The notes: generated from the letters alone by a model not told the origin. Positions 43,262-51,277 are shown, counted from the stretch's first letter. The stretch is 64,000 nucleotides of DNA from Paenibacillus pectinilyticus (GCF_001700435.1 NZ_LYPC01000028.1:72288-136287); one strand, 5' to 3'. Numbers and translations are program-made.

Positions 43262-44261
43262 TCATGTAATACCTCCTTCTGACGAGCTCAGGACTACCCA
43301 GCTCCAGCACCATTTTGCCGGGATCGCCTAACTCGTGTCTGACCGACATCGCAATGAGCTCCATCCCGCTTCCCGCCAAATCCACCCTATCTCCGGCACG
43401 AATCGTGTTAATACCAATCGACGTAACGCTAATCGTCTCTTGTACGCCTGAGAGAAGCGCACGCGCAGCCTCTTTGGCCTCACTCACTGAATTAAAACTG
43501 CTGTCTTGGACGATTTTTTGCAGAGTGCCTAGCTCAGCAAGTTCGCCCTCTTCAATAGCTAGCACTTGCGCTGCGGCATTATCCCCTGCTTCTTTGGTGC
43601 CAAGTACCTTCACTTTGGTAACGGCTCCTTCGAGCGTTCTTTTCTGCATAATGTTCATCACATTCTCACTCGGCTCCAAGGACCATACCGTCGCATTACT
43701 GCCTATTTCCACAAGCTCCAATCCGTTGATTGTCATGCGTGGACGGTACATGGGTCCGCCCTTCTTAGCTGTTTCCTTGAGATCCTTCATGATCATCGAA
43801 TATATCGACTCTGAGCGATACATCGCTTTCGCAAGCTTGACACCTGTGTCCGGCAACTGCCCGAGCGGAATGTGCCAATCCTCTGCGTATCTGCGTATAC
43901 GCTCATTCGCCGTCATACCGCCCGCAAACACATACTCATCATCTGACTTGGCCAAATAAATGGTGCGATCATACATCGTCACCGTCAGGCGATCTATTCG
44001 CTCATAACTGTTTTCGCACTGCCATACAACGGCTGGATGCAGCAGGTCCACTTGCTCTGCTCCTCCATAAGGAATGCCAATAACACGAACCGCTTGACCC
44101 GGCTTCATCCCCGGAAAATCCGACGTCACAACAATCGTCGATTGCGCCCGATACGAGATTTCGTCCAGCGCTTCTTCCAGCGTCATTTCATAAATCAAAT
44201 CTCCCAGCACATACTGCTCATCCAGCCAAATATCATAAGACCCGCTATTCAATCCTGCCAT
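43248..44261 (-). CDS. Tail hub protein XkdQ-like
   Basis: The 337-residue protein resembles XkdQ/gp27-like hub proteins: SGSYDIWLDEQYVLGDLIYEMTLEEAL at the start, YRAQSTIVV, and NERIRRYAEDWHIPLGQLPDTG in the middle. It joins tube to baseplate. Its ATG overlaps the LysM-gene stop by one base (TGATG). Confidence 0.88.
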   Translation of the reverse strand: MAGLNSGSYDIWLDEQYVLGDLIYEMTLEEALDEISYRAQSTIVVTSDFPGMKPGQAVRVIGIPYGGAEQVDLLHPAVVWQCENSYERIDRLTVTMYDRTIYLAKSDDEYVFAGGMTANERIRRYAEDWHIPLGQLPDTGVKLAKAMYRSESIYSMIMKDLKETAKKGGPMYRPRMTINGLELVEIGSNATVWSLEPSENVMNIMQKRTLEGAVTKVKVLGTKEAGDNAAAQVLAIEEGELAELGTLQKIVQDSSFNSVSEAKEAARALLSGVQETISVTSIGINTIRAGDRVDLAGSGMELIAMSVRHELGDPGKMVLELGSPELVRRRYYMNESV

Positions 44262-44908
44262 CAGGGCATCACCAGCTCTTGATCGACTTGGATAAGATCC
44301 GGATTATCACCGATTAACGTGCGATTCAATTCATAGATTTCCCGCCAACGGCTGCCGGAACCGAGATTCATTTTCGCAATCGCCCAAAGAGAATCCCCTG
44401 ACTTGACCGTGTACGTAGCCGATACAGGCTTAATATCAGGTCGTGCCTCGCCACCAGAAGTGCCGATACGCTCCGCCAGCGTCCTCACTTTATAGTCCCG
44501 CCAAGTACGAAAAGTAACATCGAAATACACATCGCCGGGCTCACCGCCCTTGAAACTGCTATTATGCGCCGACAGCATGACGAGCACATTCACATCCGTA
44601 CCCGTAATTCTCAAGCGGAGTGGCTCACGACTTTCCATCCATGTATTCAGCTGGTTCATCGCTGTTTGCGGATCGGGCAACGGTGTGTACTTACAGTAAC
44701 TAGCGTCATATTCTGCTGGGAAAAAGGAAGAGAAAGCGATTTCCTTCACCTTCACACCTTGCGGCACATCCAGTTCACCGCCATTAATAATGGTGACCGT
44801 TTCGAAACTTTTATCCCGGCGAATGTTCACTTCTGTCGGATTGACCGGAAAGTGCAGCAACAAACCGTTCGGATCTTCCAGTGTAAATTCCATAGCTTCA
44901 TTAAGCAT
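44261..44908 (-). CDS. LysM-containing tail protein (XkdP)
   Basis: The 215-residue protein has an XkdP-type beta domain and a C-terminal LysM module at about 160-212 (TYTVKSGDSLWAIAKMNLGSGSRWREIYELN). It may dock the tube tip or bind peptidoglycan. GGAGGTC precedes the ATG at 44908; the frame runs on to 44950 but that part overlaps the tape measure. It overlaps that gene by 8 bp. Confidence 0.9.
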   Translation of the reverse strand: MLNEAMEFTLEDPNGLLLHFPVNPTEVNIRRDKSFETVTIINGGELDVPQGVKVKEIAFSSFFPAEYDASYCKYTPLPDPQTAMNQLNTWMESREPLRLRITGTDVNVLVMLSAHNSSFKGGEPGDVYFDVTFRTWRDYKVRTLAERIGTSGGEARPDIKPVSATYTVKSGDSLWAIAKMNLGSGSRWREIYELNRTLIGDNPDLIQVDQELVMP

Positions 44909-46388
44909 ACGCGCGACCTCCGTTCTCTGAGCGGTTTTGCATCGCCGCATTCATTTGCGACACAATTTGATGCCCGATCGTGAAAGCAAGCTTCTCCTTA
45001 TCAACTTCCTCCTTGGGAAAATTGACCGCTACGCCATCCACTTTAACATCATAATTGTTCGGAGTGGCTGCTTGCGGTCCTGAGGAGCGTATTGCAGACA
45101 CAGCTTGCGTGGGATCAAATGCCACAGAGTCGCGTCCCTCAGGTACAAGTGACGTTTTGGATGCTGTATCCTCAGGATTCTTCTTCCCAGAAAACCATTT
45201 GTTCGCAAAAAAGGAACCTACTTTATCCCCGAGCCAGCCTCCCACCATTCCACCTACTGCCGTTCCTAATCCTGGCAAAACGACTGAACCCAGCGCAGCA
45301 CCGAGAGCAGCGCCGCCCGCACCTGCACCTGCTTGAACCGCCGCTCCCACTTTGTTCTCTGAAGTAAGTACATCCAGAGCTGCCATGCCAATGCCAAGCG
45401 GAGCTGCCACTCTGCCCGCTCCTTTCAGCAACTTGGAGCCACCTTTGAACAGTTTGGATTGTCGTCCCTTCGGTGAAGCTGGCGGATGTCCTTCGGGATG
45501 TCCGTTGGGGTGTCCCACCGGAGCGGTTCTGTCCAGCCCAGAATCACCGCTAGGACCAACATTAGGCCTCGTCCTATCCTTGGCCTGAGATTGGGCCTTA
45601 TCTCCTGCCTGCGATTTGGTTTTTTCTCCTGCCTCTGATTTCGTTTTGGTCTTCTGATCTGTGCAGCACTTCGTACCTTTTCCTTGGCCCTTGCCTGTCC
45701 CAGAGAACAAACCCTTCAGAGATTTAATACTATCTATGATGGCTTTAATACTATTGGCAACCGATTTGAAGCTATCTGCAAAAGCTTTAAAGCTGGAATT
45801 CAAGCTTTTTGAGATCGACTTGATCCCCTCAGCGAAGGATTTACATCCCTCACCAATGCTTTTGATACCTTCACCGAACGCTTGGACCGCTTCGCCAAAT
45901 AACTTCACAGCCTCACCTATTTTCAATAAGCGGTCAATCCATGTATCAATCGGGCTTTTCTTGGGCGGTAATGTCTGCACCGTAATCATAGAAACAGAAG
46001 CCGAAGCTGATGCCTTAGCTTCTGCTACCGATCCCCCGCCGCCCTGCGTGCTGACCGATAAGGTCCCGCCAAGGCCATTCAGCAATTGCCGCAGCTGTTT
46101 CGCTGCGCCAATCACCTGATCGTTGATGATTAGCTTCACATCGACCTTCGTGTGGCTCAAATCCGCCAGCTGCAACAGCAGCCGGTCAATCACAAAAGAA
46201 AAATAATCCCGCACAGCAATCGTCGGTCTCGCTGTCACTTGACTCAGCCTTGCGCCTGCTTCAGCTGCCTTGCCAAACAGCCCATCCAACCGCTGCACAG
46301 CTGAGCCAGTTCTCTCAACAGCCCTGCGCAATCCATCTTGCGCAGCTGTTACCCTAGCTAAATTGCCTGTCATCGCCATGTCATTCAT
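44901..46388 (-). CDS. Short tape-measure protein with heptad repeats
   Basis: The 495-residue protein sits where XkdO-type tape measures lie, between the tail chaperones and XkdP. About ten 7-residue units of the form [IF]GEGIKS occupy residues 157-228. A Lys/Gly/Pro-rich linker comes next. A Gly-zipper hydrophobic segment (VGAAVQAGAGAGGAALGAAL...LPGLGTAVGGMVGGWLGDKVG) near 345-400 could insert in a membrane. AAGGAGGTG, embedded in the end of the frameshifted chaperone, precedes the ATG at 46388. It is short for the family and predicts a short tail. Confidence 0.8.
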   Translation of the reverse strand: MNDMAMTGNLARVTAAQDGLRRAVERTGSAVQRLDGLFGKAAEAGARLSQVTARPTIAVRDYFSFVIDRLLLQLADLSHTKVDVKLIINDQVIGAAKQLRQLLNGLGGTLSVSTQGGGGSVAEAKASASASVSMITVQTLPPKKSPIDTWIDRLLKIGEAVKLFGEAVQAFGEGIKSIGEGCKSFAEGIKSISKSLNSSFKAFADSFKSVANSIKAIIDSIKSLKGLFSGTGKGQGKGTKCCTDQKTKTKSEAGEKTKSQAGDKAQSQAKDRTRPNVGPSGDSGLDRTAPVGHPNGHPEGHPPASPKGRQSKLFKGGSKLLKGAGRVAAPLGIGMAALDVLTSENKVGAAVQAGAGAGGAALGAALGSVVLPGLGTAVGGMVGGWLGDKVGSFFANKWFSGKKNPEDTASKTSLVPEGRDSVAFDPTQAVSAIRSSGPQAATPNNYDVKVDGVAVNFPKEEVDKEKLAFTIGHQIVSQMNAAMQNRSENGGRAYA

Positions 46389-46393
46389 GGCTC

Positions 46394-46573
46394 TCACCTC
46401 CTTGCGCGTTCATGCTCTCGCTGCAACACTTGTTCCTGCTCCAGCTCCAATTCCAAGCTGGCTAGTAGGAATAACTGTTCCCCGCGAGGCAGCTTCAAAA
46501 ATGCTCCGGGGAGCAAATGATGACGCGTCCACATCGCATGGAGCATCGCCGGGAGCCCCCCGGAGGCAATTAG
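46394..46573 (-). CDS. -1-frame extension of the tail chaperone (G-T type)
   Basis: After the slippery site the -1 frame is open for 59 codons, starting LIASGGLPAMLHAMWTRHHL, with PGAFLKLPRGEQLFLLASLELELE in the middle and a basic end. Together with the 0-frame product it gives a fusion of about 189 residues. An internal ATG exists but has no ribosome site. The content and position match the T part of lambda G/GT-like chaperones. Confidence 0.8.
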   Translation of the reverse strand, partial: LIASGGLPAMLHAMWTRHHLLPGAFLKLPRGEQLFLLASLELELEQEQVLQREHERARR

Positions 46574-46962
46574 TTTTTTACTTCATCCAGCGTCGTATTA
46601 AATCCGCTCAGATCGAGCACTTCATCACCTAGCGCTGACAATTCGCCGGCAAGCAAAATTCGCTTGATCACTTCCTCGCCGGAGCTGGCTTGATACTTCG
46701 TTAGCAGCCGGGAGTCCCCCCAGTTGGGGGACACGGTAGCGGCAGCGATCAACGCGACGTTGAACTGCTCTTCATCAAGCCGATCCGTTTGGACGCCTCG
46801 ACGGTCCGAGCGTTCCGTGCAGCGTTCACGCAGCGCAAACACCTGTTTACCCGTTAATCCGCGCAGAATAATGGGGACGCCAACCCGTGAAAGGGTTAAC
46901 GTCTTTTCTGGCAATTGATCAGCTTCAAGCAATTTTTGCAAAATTTGTTCATCAGTCAACAT
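46570..46962 (-). CDS. Tail assembly chaperone XkdN-like (G product)
   Basis: The 130-residue acidic protein resembles XkdN: MLTDEQILQKLLEADQLPEKTL, then LRGLTGKQVFALRERCTER and a C-terminal FNTTLDEVKN. GGAGG precedes the ATG. Its last codons GTA AAA AAC lead straight into TAA and form a slippery heptamer, so part of the ribosomes should continue in the -1 frame. It would coat the tape measure during tail assembly. Confidence 0.88.
   Translation of the reverse strand: MLTDEQILQKLLEADQLPEKTLTLSRVGVPIILRGLTGKQVFALRERCTERSDRRGVQTDRLDEEQFNVALIAAATVSPNWGDSRLLTKYQASSGEEVIKRILLAGELSALGDEVLDLSGFNTTLDEVKN
46573..46579 (-). promoter_or_regulatory. Programmed -1 frameshift site A-AAA-AAC
   Basis: In the 0 frame the sequence is GTA AAA AAC TAA, a canonical X-XXY-YYZ heptamer with the stop codon directly after it. 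The -1 frame continues AAA AAA CTA ATT for 59 codons. GC-rich sequence downstream (six G then CTCCCGGCG) could supply the stimulatory structure. Confidence 0.8.
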
Positions 46963-46998
46963 TAGGATTGTCCTCCTTCAAAATGGTTAAAATCAGAT

Positions 46999-47412
46999 CT
47001 AGATCGCCTCAATGGGGTCATTCAGTGTGTAGCCTTCGAACGTAAACGTAACTTCCTCTTTCACTTCTTCGCCAGCTGTCCAGTTCGCTAACTGAAGCTT
47101 GTCCAGCATCACATTGTTCAGCGTAATACGTTCAAAGCCATAAGCATCCGGATCATCTAATCTGGAAACAAGACTAAATTTATCGAATCCGCGGGCAATC
47201 ATATCGCTTGTAACTTTGAAACCGCTTAGCGTGCCTGTTCCTTTCATGGCACCTTTCTTATGACGAACCCAAAGATCGCCCGCCAAATTGAGCTCTTTCT
47301 TTTGAATCTCAACATGTGCTTCCAAATGATTAAAATTCGTTTGCCATTTACCACCAATATATACACTTCCATATGTGCCTAAAATAACTCTACTCGCATC
47401 TAAACTCATCAT
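46999..47412 (-). CDS. Tail tube protein (XkdM)
   Basis: The 137-residue protein fits XkdM-type tube proteins: an ILGTYGSVYIGGKWQTN start, ELNLAGDLWVRHKKGAMKGTGTLSGFKV, and a C-terminal EEVKEEVTFTFEGYTLNDPI. It polymerises into the rigid inner tube. AAGGGAGG precedes tandem ATGs. It lies directly after the sheath gene. Confidence 0.92.
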   Translation of the reverse strand: MMSLDASRVILGTYGSVYIGGKWQTNFNHLEAHVEIQKKELNLAGDLWVRHKKGAMKGTGTLSGFKVTSDMIARGFDKFSLVSRLDDPDAYGFERITLNNVMLDKLQLANWTAGEEVKEEVTFTFEGYTLNDPIEAI

Positions 47413-47422
47413 TATGCCTCCC

Positions 47423-48886
47423 TTAATTTACGATAAATGTGCCGAAAATTTGTTCCATGACGTCCGTCAACTGTGCTTCCCACTTGATGTAAACTTGATC
47501 AGCTGCAGGTGTGAGTACGGATCCTTGACCATAATAGGCTGGGTTCAAATACACATCGAAGCCCTCATTTTCAATAACGCCTGCTTGAGCCAGTGCCTGC
47601 ATATATTGCTTGGCAGCTTCAACGAGCGCGAGACGTCCCTCTTCCGTATTGTTGACTTTCCCGATGTAGCTATCTTCCGCTGTGCGCAGCAAATCGTTAT
47701 TAATCGTGTCCATGACACGAATCGTACGGATCTTCTTCCAAGCTGCACTCTGGCCTTGGCGTAAAGAGACCAATGCGTTCATGCCGCGAAGCGCCTTCAC
47801 CTTCTGACCGTCGTGAACCAGTAGGAACACGCCATTTTTCACAGCACTTTCTTGCTCGCTTCGCGTGGAGCGGCGCGTCACATCACTGAATGGTGCAACC
47901 GCGTACGTCGTCGATTCGCTTAGTTGCTGACCCGCAATGAGGCCTGCCACATACGCGGAAATTTGCGCTGAGCTGTAGCTCGTACCCGCTAAGATAGCTC
48001 CGGTTCCTACGTTCACGATAGCCTCGTGATTGTACGTCGCACTCCTCGCCGCAGCTCGGCTGATGGCATCGACCGCTGTATCGTCGGCAGCAGCACCGCC
48101 GAGTACAGCCACGATCCCCTTGCCCTCGCTGCGGAGTCGCATTGTCCAAGCGACGACCGACGCTTGAATGCTCGCATCCGAAATGCCATCTAGCGCCAGC
48201 GCATGGAAAACTTGTGTTTCCATTGCACTCAAGGCATTCACATAATCGGTTGCCACGATGCCGCTAATACCCGAGTTGCCTCCCGCAAGGGAGCTGCCGG
48301 ACACTGCGGCCAGCGTGCCATTGCCTGGAGCAAGCACCGTTGCAGTCAACCAAATGTTGCTGGTATCTTGATTGATTGCATCGGCAGCAGCTTGAATTGT
48401 ACTTCCCGAGAACGTAAATGTTCTCAGTACAGCTGTGCCTTCGAGCAGCTTGAGATCCTTTTTCGTGCTATCCACGGCATTCGTTTGTACGAGAACTGAG
48501 AAGTTGTTCCCTCGCGTTCCTTCATACTTCGCATCGAGCTTCAGCACATTCGCTGATGCCGAATCTTTCAGTGTTACAGTTGCTTTAGCCGCCGATGCAT
48601 CAGCGATTCGGTAAGCCAGCACTTTCTTCGGCTTGCCAAGCAATGCCAGCTTCAACACAGACGGGGCTGTCGCCGCACCAGATTGGTCATTGCTGAAAGC
48701 ATCGTAGATGCCCTGTTCACTCGTAATTTCCACAAACTGCCGCACAGTTCCCCAATTCGCCTTCACTGGGATAACTACTGTACCTTGACTACCCGGCTCA
48801 ATCGCACTTAACGCAGCCGCCTCAAAATTCATATAAAAACCCGGCAATACCGGACGATCCGTCTTACTCCAAGTTCCACCCGCCAT
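47423..48886 (-). CDS. Contractile tail sheath protein (XkdK)
   Basis: The 487-residue protein matches XkdK-like sheaths: GTWSKTDRPVLPGFYMNFEAAA at the start, a variable middle, and the conserved C-terminal polymerisation half (KIRTIRVMDTINNDLLRTAEDSYIGKVNNTEEGRL...). It shows the tail is contractile, that is R-type. Its ATG overlaps the previous stop by one base. Confidence 0.95.
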   Translation of the reverse strand: MAGGTWSKTDRPVLPGFYMNFEAAALSAIEPGSQGTVVIPVKANWGTVRQFVEITSEQGIYDAFSNDQSGAATAPSVLKLALLGKPKKVLAYRIADASAAKATVTLKDSASANVLKLDAKYEGTRGNNFSVLVQTNAVDSTKKDLKLLEGTAVLRTFTFSGSTIQAAADAINQDTSNIWLTATVLAPGNGTLAAVSGSSLAGGNSGISGIVATDYVNALSAMETQVFHALALDGISDASIQASVVAWTMRLRSEGKGIVAVLGGAAADDTAVDAISRAAARSATYNHEAIVNVGTGAILAGTSYSSAQISAYVAGLIAGQQLSESTTYAVAPFSDVTRRSTRSEQESAVKNGVFLLVHDGQKVKALRGMNALVSLRQGQSAAWKKIRTIRVMDTINNDLLRTAEDSYIGKVNNTEEGRLALVEAAKQYMQALAQAGVIENEGFDVYLNPAYYGQGSVLTPAADQVYIKWEAQLTDVMEQIFGTFIVN

Positions 48887-49107
48887 TATTCCTGCACCTT
48901 CCTTTGTAAAAAGTTTTGAATGTTTTGTTTCATTTCAGCAATCGTGAAAGCTGTTTCTGCCTTCCCATGCAGTGCCCCAATGAGCACTTCTGGAGGGTAA
49001 GCGAACAACTCTTGTGAATGGTTAATTAATTCTTCTTTTGCATAACTTACAGCTTCAGCTGCTTTTTCTTCTACTTGATCCTTCGTTAGGCTTGTACCCT
49101 GTTTCAA
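48886..49107 (-). CDS. Small phage-tail operon protein, unknown
   Basis: The helical protein of about 73 residues reads (M)KQGTSLTKDQVEEKAAEAVSYAKEEL at the start and FTIAEMKQNIQNFLQRKVQE at the end. GAGGTG stands 6 bp before a TTG at 49107, so I prefer that start to the GTG inside the ribosome site. It is coupled to the sheath gene by one base. No family is recognised; a sheath-assembly role is only a guess from position. Confidence 0.6.
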   Translation of the reverse strand: MKQGTSLTKDQVEEKAAEAVSYAKEELINHSQELFAYPPEVLIGALHGKAETAFTIAEMKQNIQNFLQRKVQE

Positions 49108-49117
49108 AAAAATCACC

Positions 49118-49942
49118 TCAGTTTTGAATTTGTGTTTCTGTGTGCATAGCTGCCATTAGAGGGAACGTTCCTTGCGGTGCCGTAACTGCTCCTGTTACCG
49201 TAACTGTCAGTAAGCCTGTAGATAAATCGCCTGATCGCATCGCGACATTCGAATTAACAACCGTTATCCACCTGCCATAAGCGTCTACTACCGGCAGCTT
49301 AACTTGTTCAGCCAACCCTGCTAATAATGTTCGAGCAGCTAATTGATACTCGCTTGCTGACCTCGCAGCAATTTGCCCAACATAATGTTTGGTAAGCTTA
49401 GCCGTTCCTTTGGATGTTGACGCACTCTGCAAGCTCATACACTGCCACGAAACGGCTGGTCGGCATGTGCCATTGAATCCCCGATATACCCGCCATGGCG
49501 GTCCGAGAGCAGTTTCCGTGAATTGGGACAAGCCATCTAACCATGACTCTGCAACAGATTGAACTTGCCTTATAATCAATGCACATTTCATGAGGAATCT
49601 GCCGTTCGCATCCTGATCTTGCAGAGCGGGCAGCGACGTAATTTGCACCGTGTACCTGTTGCCCTCGACCTCGATCACACCCTCATCCGGTTCAAGCAGC
49701 TTCGTAATGGCCCGCCATATTCGTTCATATGCACCTGCCGAGGTCGCGCTTCTGACTTGTAAGCTTAGCTTGCGCCAGCTATCCGGCCCATCGAGTTTGA
49801 ACTCTGCACTGCCACCTATGTGACCCAACCAGATGGCTTCATCTACCGTTGGCGCTAGGTTATCAAGGAAGAGGTCTGTTCCGATAACCCCCTCAGCTTG
49901 CGACTGCAGATACAAAGCCAGTTGATCTCCCAAGTTCATCAT
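49118..49942 (-). CDS. Tail terminator/completion protein, apparently two-domain
   Basis: The 274-residue protein is first in the structural operon. Residues 1-130 look like a Minor_capsid_3/tail-terminator protein (MNLGDQLALYLQSQAEG, LSLQVRSATSAGAYERIWRAI). Residues 134-274 begin SWLDGLSQFTETALGPPWRVYRG, typical of a separate small tail-completion protein. It therefore appears to be a fusion of two head-proximal tail proteins. GGAGGTG precedes tandem ATGs. Confidence 0.7.
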   Translation of the reverse strand: MMNLGDQLALYLQSQAEGVIGTDLFLDNLAPTVDEAIWLGHIGGSAEFKLDGPDSWRKLSLQVRSATSAGAYERIWRAITKLLEPDEGVIEVEGNRYTVQITSLPALQDQDANGRFLMKCALIIRQVQSVAESWLDGLSQFTETALGPPWRVYRGFNGTCRPAVSWQCMSLQSASTSKGTAKLTKHYVGQIAARSASEYQLAARTLLAGLAEQVKLPVVDAYGRWITVVNSNVAMRSGDLSTGLLTVTVTGAVTAPQGTFPLMAAMHTETQIQN

Positions 49943-49965
49943 TCACTTCTGTCACCTCCTTTCGT

Positions 49966-49992
49966 AAAATGTTTTGAAATTCAAAACATTTT
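49966..49992. promoter_or_regulatory. Perfect 27-bp palindromic operator before the tail operon
   Basis: Arms of 13 bp (AAAATGTTTTGAA and TTCAAAACATTTT) flank a single central A. It lies just upstream of the first structural gene's ribosome site. A half-site TTCAAAACAT follows at 49998-50007. Related palindromes flank the ArpU promoter. Confidence 0.7.
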
Positions 49993-50036
49993 TTCTTTTC
50001 AAAACATCTTCTTCACTCCTTCACACGTCCCATTCC

Positions 50037-50093
50037 ATCTTGCTAAGATCGAACCTTGCGGAACGGTTTTATGTGCTTCCTGTTTAGCAAGAT
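50037..50093. repeat. Inverted repeat in the 230-bp gap before the tail operon
   Basis: ATCTTGCTAA at 50037-50046 is the exact complement of TTAGCAAGAT at 50084-50093, 37 bp apart. The overlapping word TAAGATCG also pairs with CGATCTTA at about 50117-50124, so two mutually exclusive stems are possible. A short minus-strand frame behind GGGAGGTG exists but is only about 15 codons. No other gene is seen in 49943-50171. Confidence 0.5.
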
Positions 50094-50171
50094 CACCTCC
50101 CTTACTTGGCTACACAACGATCTTAACACGCCCTAAATGAGTCAGACTGCCAACCTACGGCCACCTTTCGG

Positions 50172-50597
50172 TCACCCTTCTAGCACCTTCACTTCCAGCC
50201 GCAGCATGTACGCTAGCTTTTCGATCGCTCGCCCCTTTTTCCGACGATAGGTACGCTCACTCAAATGAAACTCATGAAAAAGCAAAAAATCGAATGTCTT
50301 GTCCCTTTTTAAATACCGTTCCCGTATAATTTCCTGCTCTTGCTCATCTAACCGAGATATCGCTTGCTCGACTTCACCGCACATGCCTAACAAATATTGC
50401 TCTGAACCCACCTGATAGGGAGCTGCCTGCTCTGACACTTGAAACAACTTATTCATATTCGAAATAGCTTCATTTTCTTTCCGCAAATACCCCATTGCTC
50501 GATACATTCGAACGGCTTCAAGCACGCTTTCCACCCTTTTACGTGTTGCCCGGCGATCGATCTGTTCTTGCTCTATGTTAAAAATAAGTTCTGCCAT
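50172..50597 (-). CDS. ArpU/Xpf-like late transcription activator
   Basis: The 141-residue protein resembles phage ArpU and sigma-like Xpf regulators. The C-terminal half has SRLDEQEQEIIRERYL followed by a helix-turn-helix (FHLSERTYRRKKGRAIEKLAYML), like sigma region 4. In PBSX the Xpf protein turns on the late tail operon. Here it stands at the head of the tail operon behind its own operator-flanked promoter. Confidence 0.8.
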   Translation of the reverse strand: MAELIFNIEQEQIDRRATRKRVESVLEAVRMYRAMGYLRKENEAISNMNKLFQVSEQAAPYQVGSEQYLLGMCGEVEQAISRLDEQEQEIIRERYLKRDKTFDFLLFHEFHLSERTYRRKKGRAIEKLAYMLRLEVKVLEG

Positions 50598-50621
50598 CCC
50601 TCAATCATCTCCTAAAATATG

Positions 50622-50642
50622 TCGTTTTGAAATTCTAAACAC
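50622..50642. promoter_or_regulatory. Operator palindrome, site A
   Basis: It matches 18 of 21 positions of the tail-operon palindrome core (TCGTTTTGAA-A-TTCTAAACAC). It directly abuts the -10 box of the arpU promoter and covers the expected transcription start. Confidence 0.6.
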
Positions 50643-50671
50643 ATCATACGTCCTCTCGTTTAAAATTTCAA
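50643..50671 (-). promoter_or_regulatory. Sigma-A promoter of the arpU-like gene
   Basis: On the minus strand, TTGAAA (50671-50666) and TATGAT (50648-50643) are separated by exactly 17 bp. One operator palindrome lies on each side. Confidence 0.65.
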
Positions 50672-50677
50672 CACAAA

Positions 50678-50698
50678 ATGTTTTGAAAACCAAAACTT
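50678..50698. promoter_or_regulatory. Operator palindrome, site B
   Basis: It matches 18 of 21 positions of the palindrome core (ATGTTTTGAA-A-ACCAAAACTT). It lies just upstream of the -35 box of the arpU promoter and 15 bp before the -35 of the divergent XRE promoter. Confidence 0.6.
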
Positions 50699-50713
50699 TT
50701 TCATGATCTGCTC

Positions 50714-50743
50714 TTGTTTTTTGCACCACTCACCATTTACAAT
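50714..50743 (+). promoter_or_regulatory. Promoter of the XRE control operon
   Basis: TTGTTT (50714-50719) and TACAAT (50738-50743) are 18 bp apart, 20 bp before the XRE start codon. Confidence 0.5.
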
Positions 50744-50762
50744 AGAAACAGGTGATCAAACG

Positions 50763-51167
50763 ATGAAAGATATGGTGCAATTCGGCATCCGAATCCGGCA
50801 ACTGCGGAAGATGAACAATTTTTCCCTCAGAGAACTAGGCGAACGGTCTGGTGTTAGTTATTCGTTTATTAACTCCATCGAAAATAACCGCTTTAATCCC
50901 TCACGGGATACGGTTATCTCCTTAGCTGATGCACTTCGTATCGCTGAGAAGGACGAGCTCCTTTTGCTTGCCGGATTTGCTCCGACAGAAGAAGAGTCGC
51001 TCGACAGGCTTCCTGGAGCAGGTCTTGATGAAGTCGATGATCCTGATGTCAGCTTATTTTTTAAAGATTTCAAGAGCGCGCCCAAAGAGCGCCGCGATGA
51101 GATGCTCCGTTTCTGGCATTTCATCAAAGACCAGCAGCAGTCCCGAACACCTGACAGTGAGCAGTAA
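50763..51167 (+). CDS. XRE-family repressor of the tail module
   Basis: The 134-residue protein has an N-terminal Cro/C1 helix-turn-helix at about 10-65 (IRQLRKMNNFSLRELGERSG, then SYSFINSIENNRFNPSRDTV). An acidic linker leads to a helical C-terminus with PKERRDEMLRFWHFI. AGGTGAT 8 bp before the ATG at 50763 sets the start. Divergent orientation, flanking palindromes and the downstream ImmA-type protease make it the likely master repressor of the tail operon. Confidence 0.88.
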   Translation: MKDMVQFGIRIRQLRKMNNFSLRELGERSGVSYSFINSIENNRFNPSRDTVISLADALRIAEKDELLLLAGFAPTEEESLDRLPGAGLDEVDDPDVSLFFKDFKSAPKERRDEMLRFWHFIKDQQQSRTPDSEQ

Positions 51168-51203
51168 CGAAGGTATTCGATGAACAACAATACTCATAAA
51201 GCC

Positions 51204-51224
51204 AAGCCCACGTGGGCTTTTCTT
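51204..51224 (+). terminator. Possible terminator after the XRE gene
   Basis: AAGCCCAC/GTGGGCTT is a perfect 16-bp palindrome (effective stem 6 bp, ACGT loop) followed by TTCTTT. It could be an attenuator before the protease gene. Confidence 0.5.
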
Positions 51225-51277
51225 TAGCCAAAATAACCGAACATACATTCTTAAAATGAGGTGTATTCCCTATTAAC

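Noticed and set aside
50048-50066. LexA (SOS) box near CGAAC...GGAAC
   Set aside because: The halves do not form CGAAC-N4-GTTCG and the spacing is wrong.
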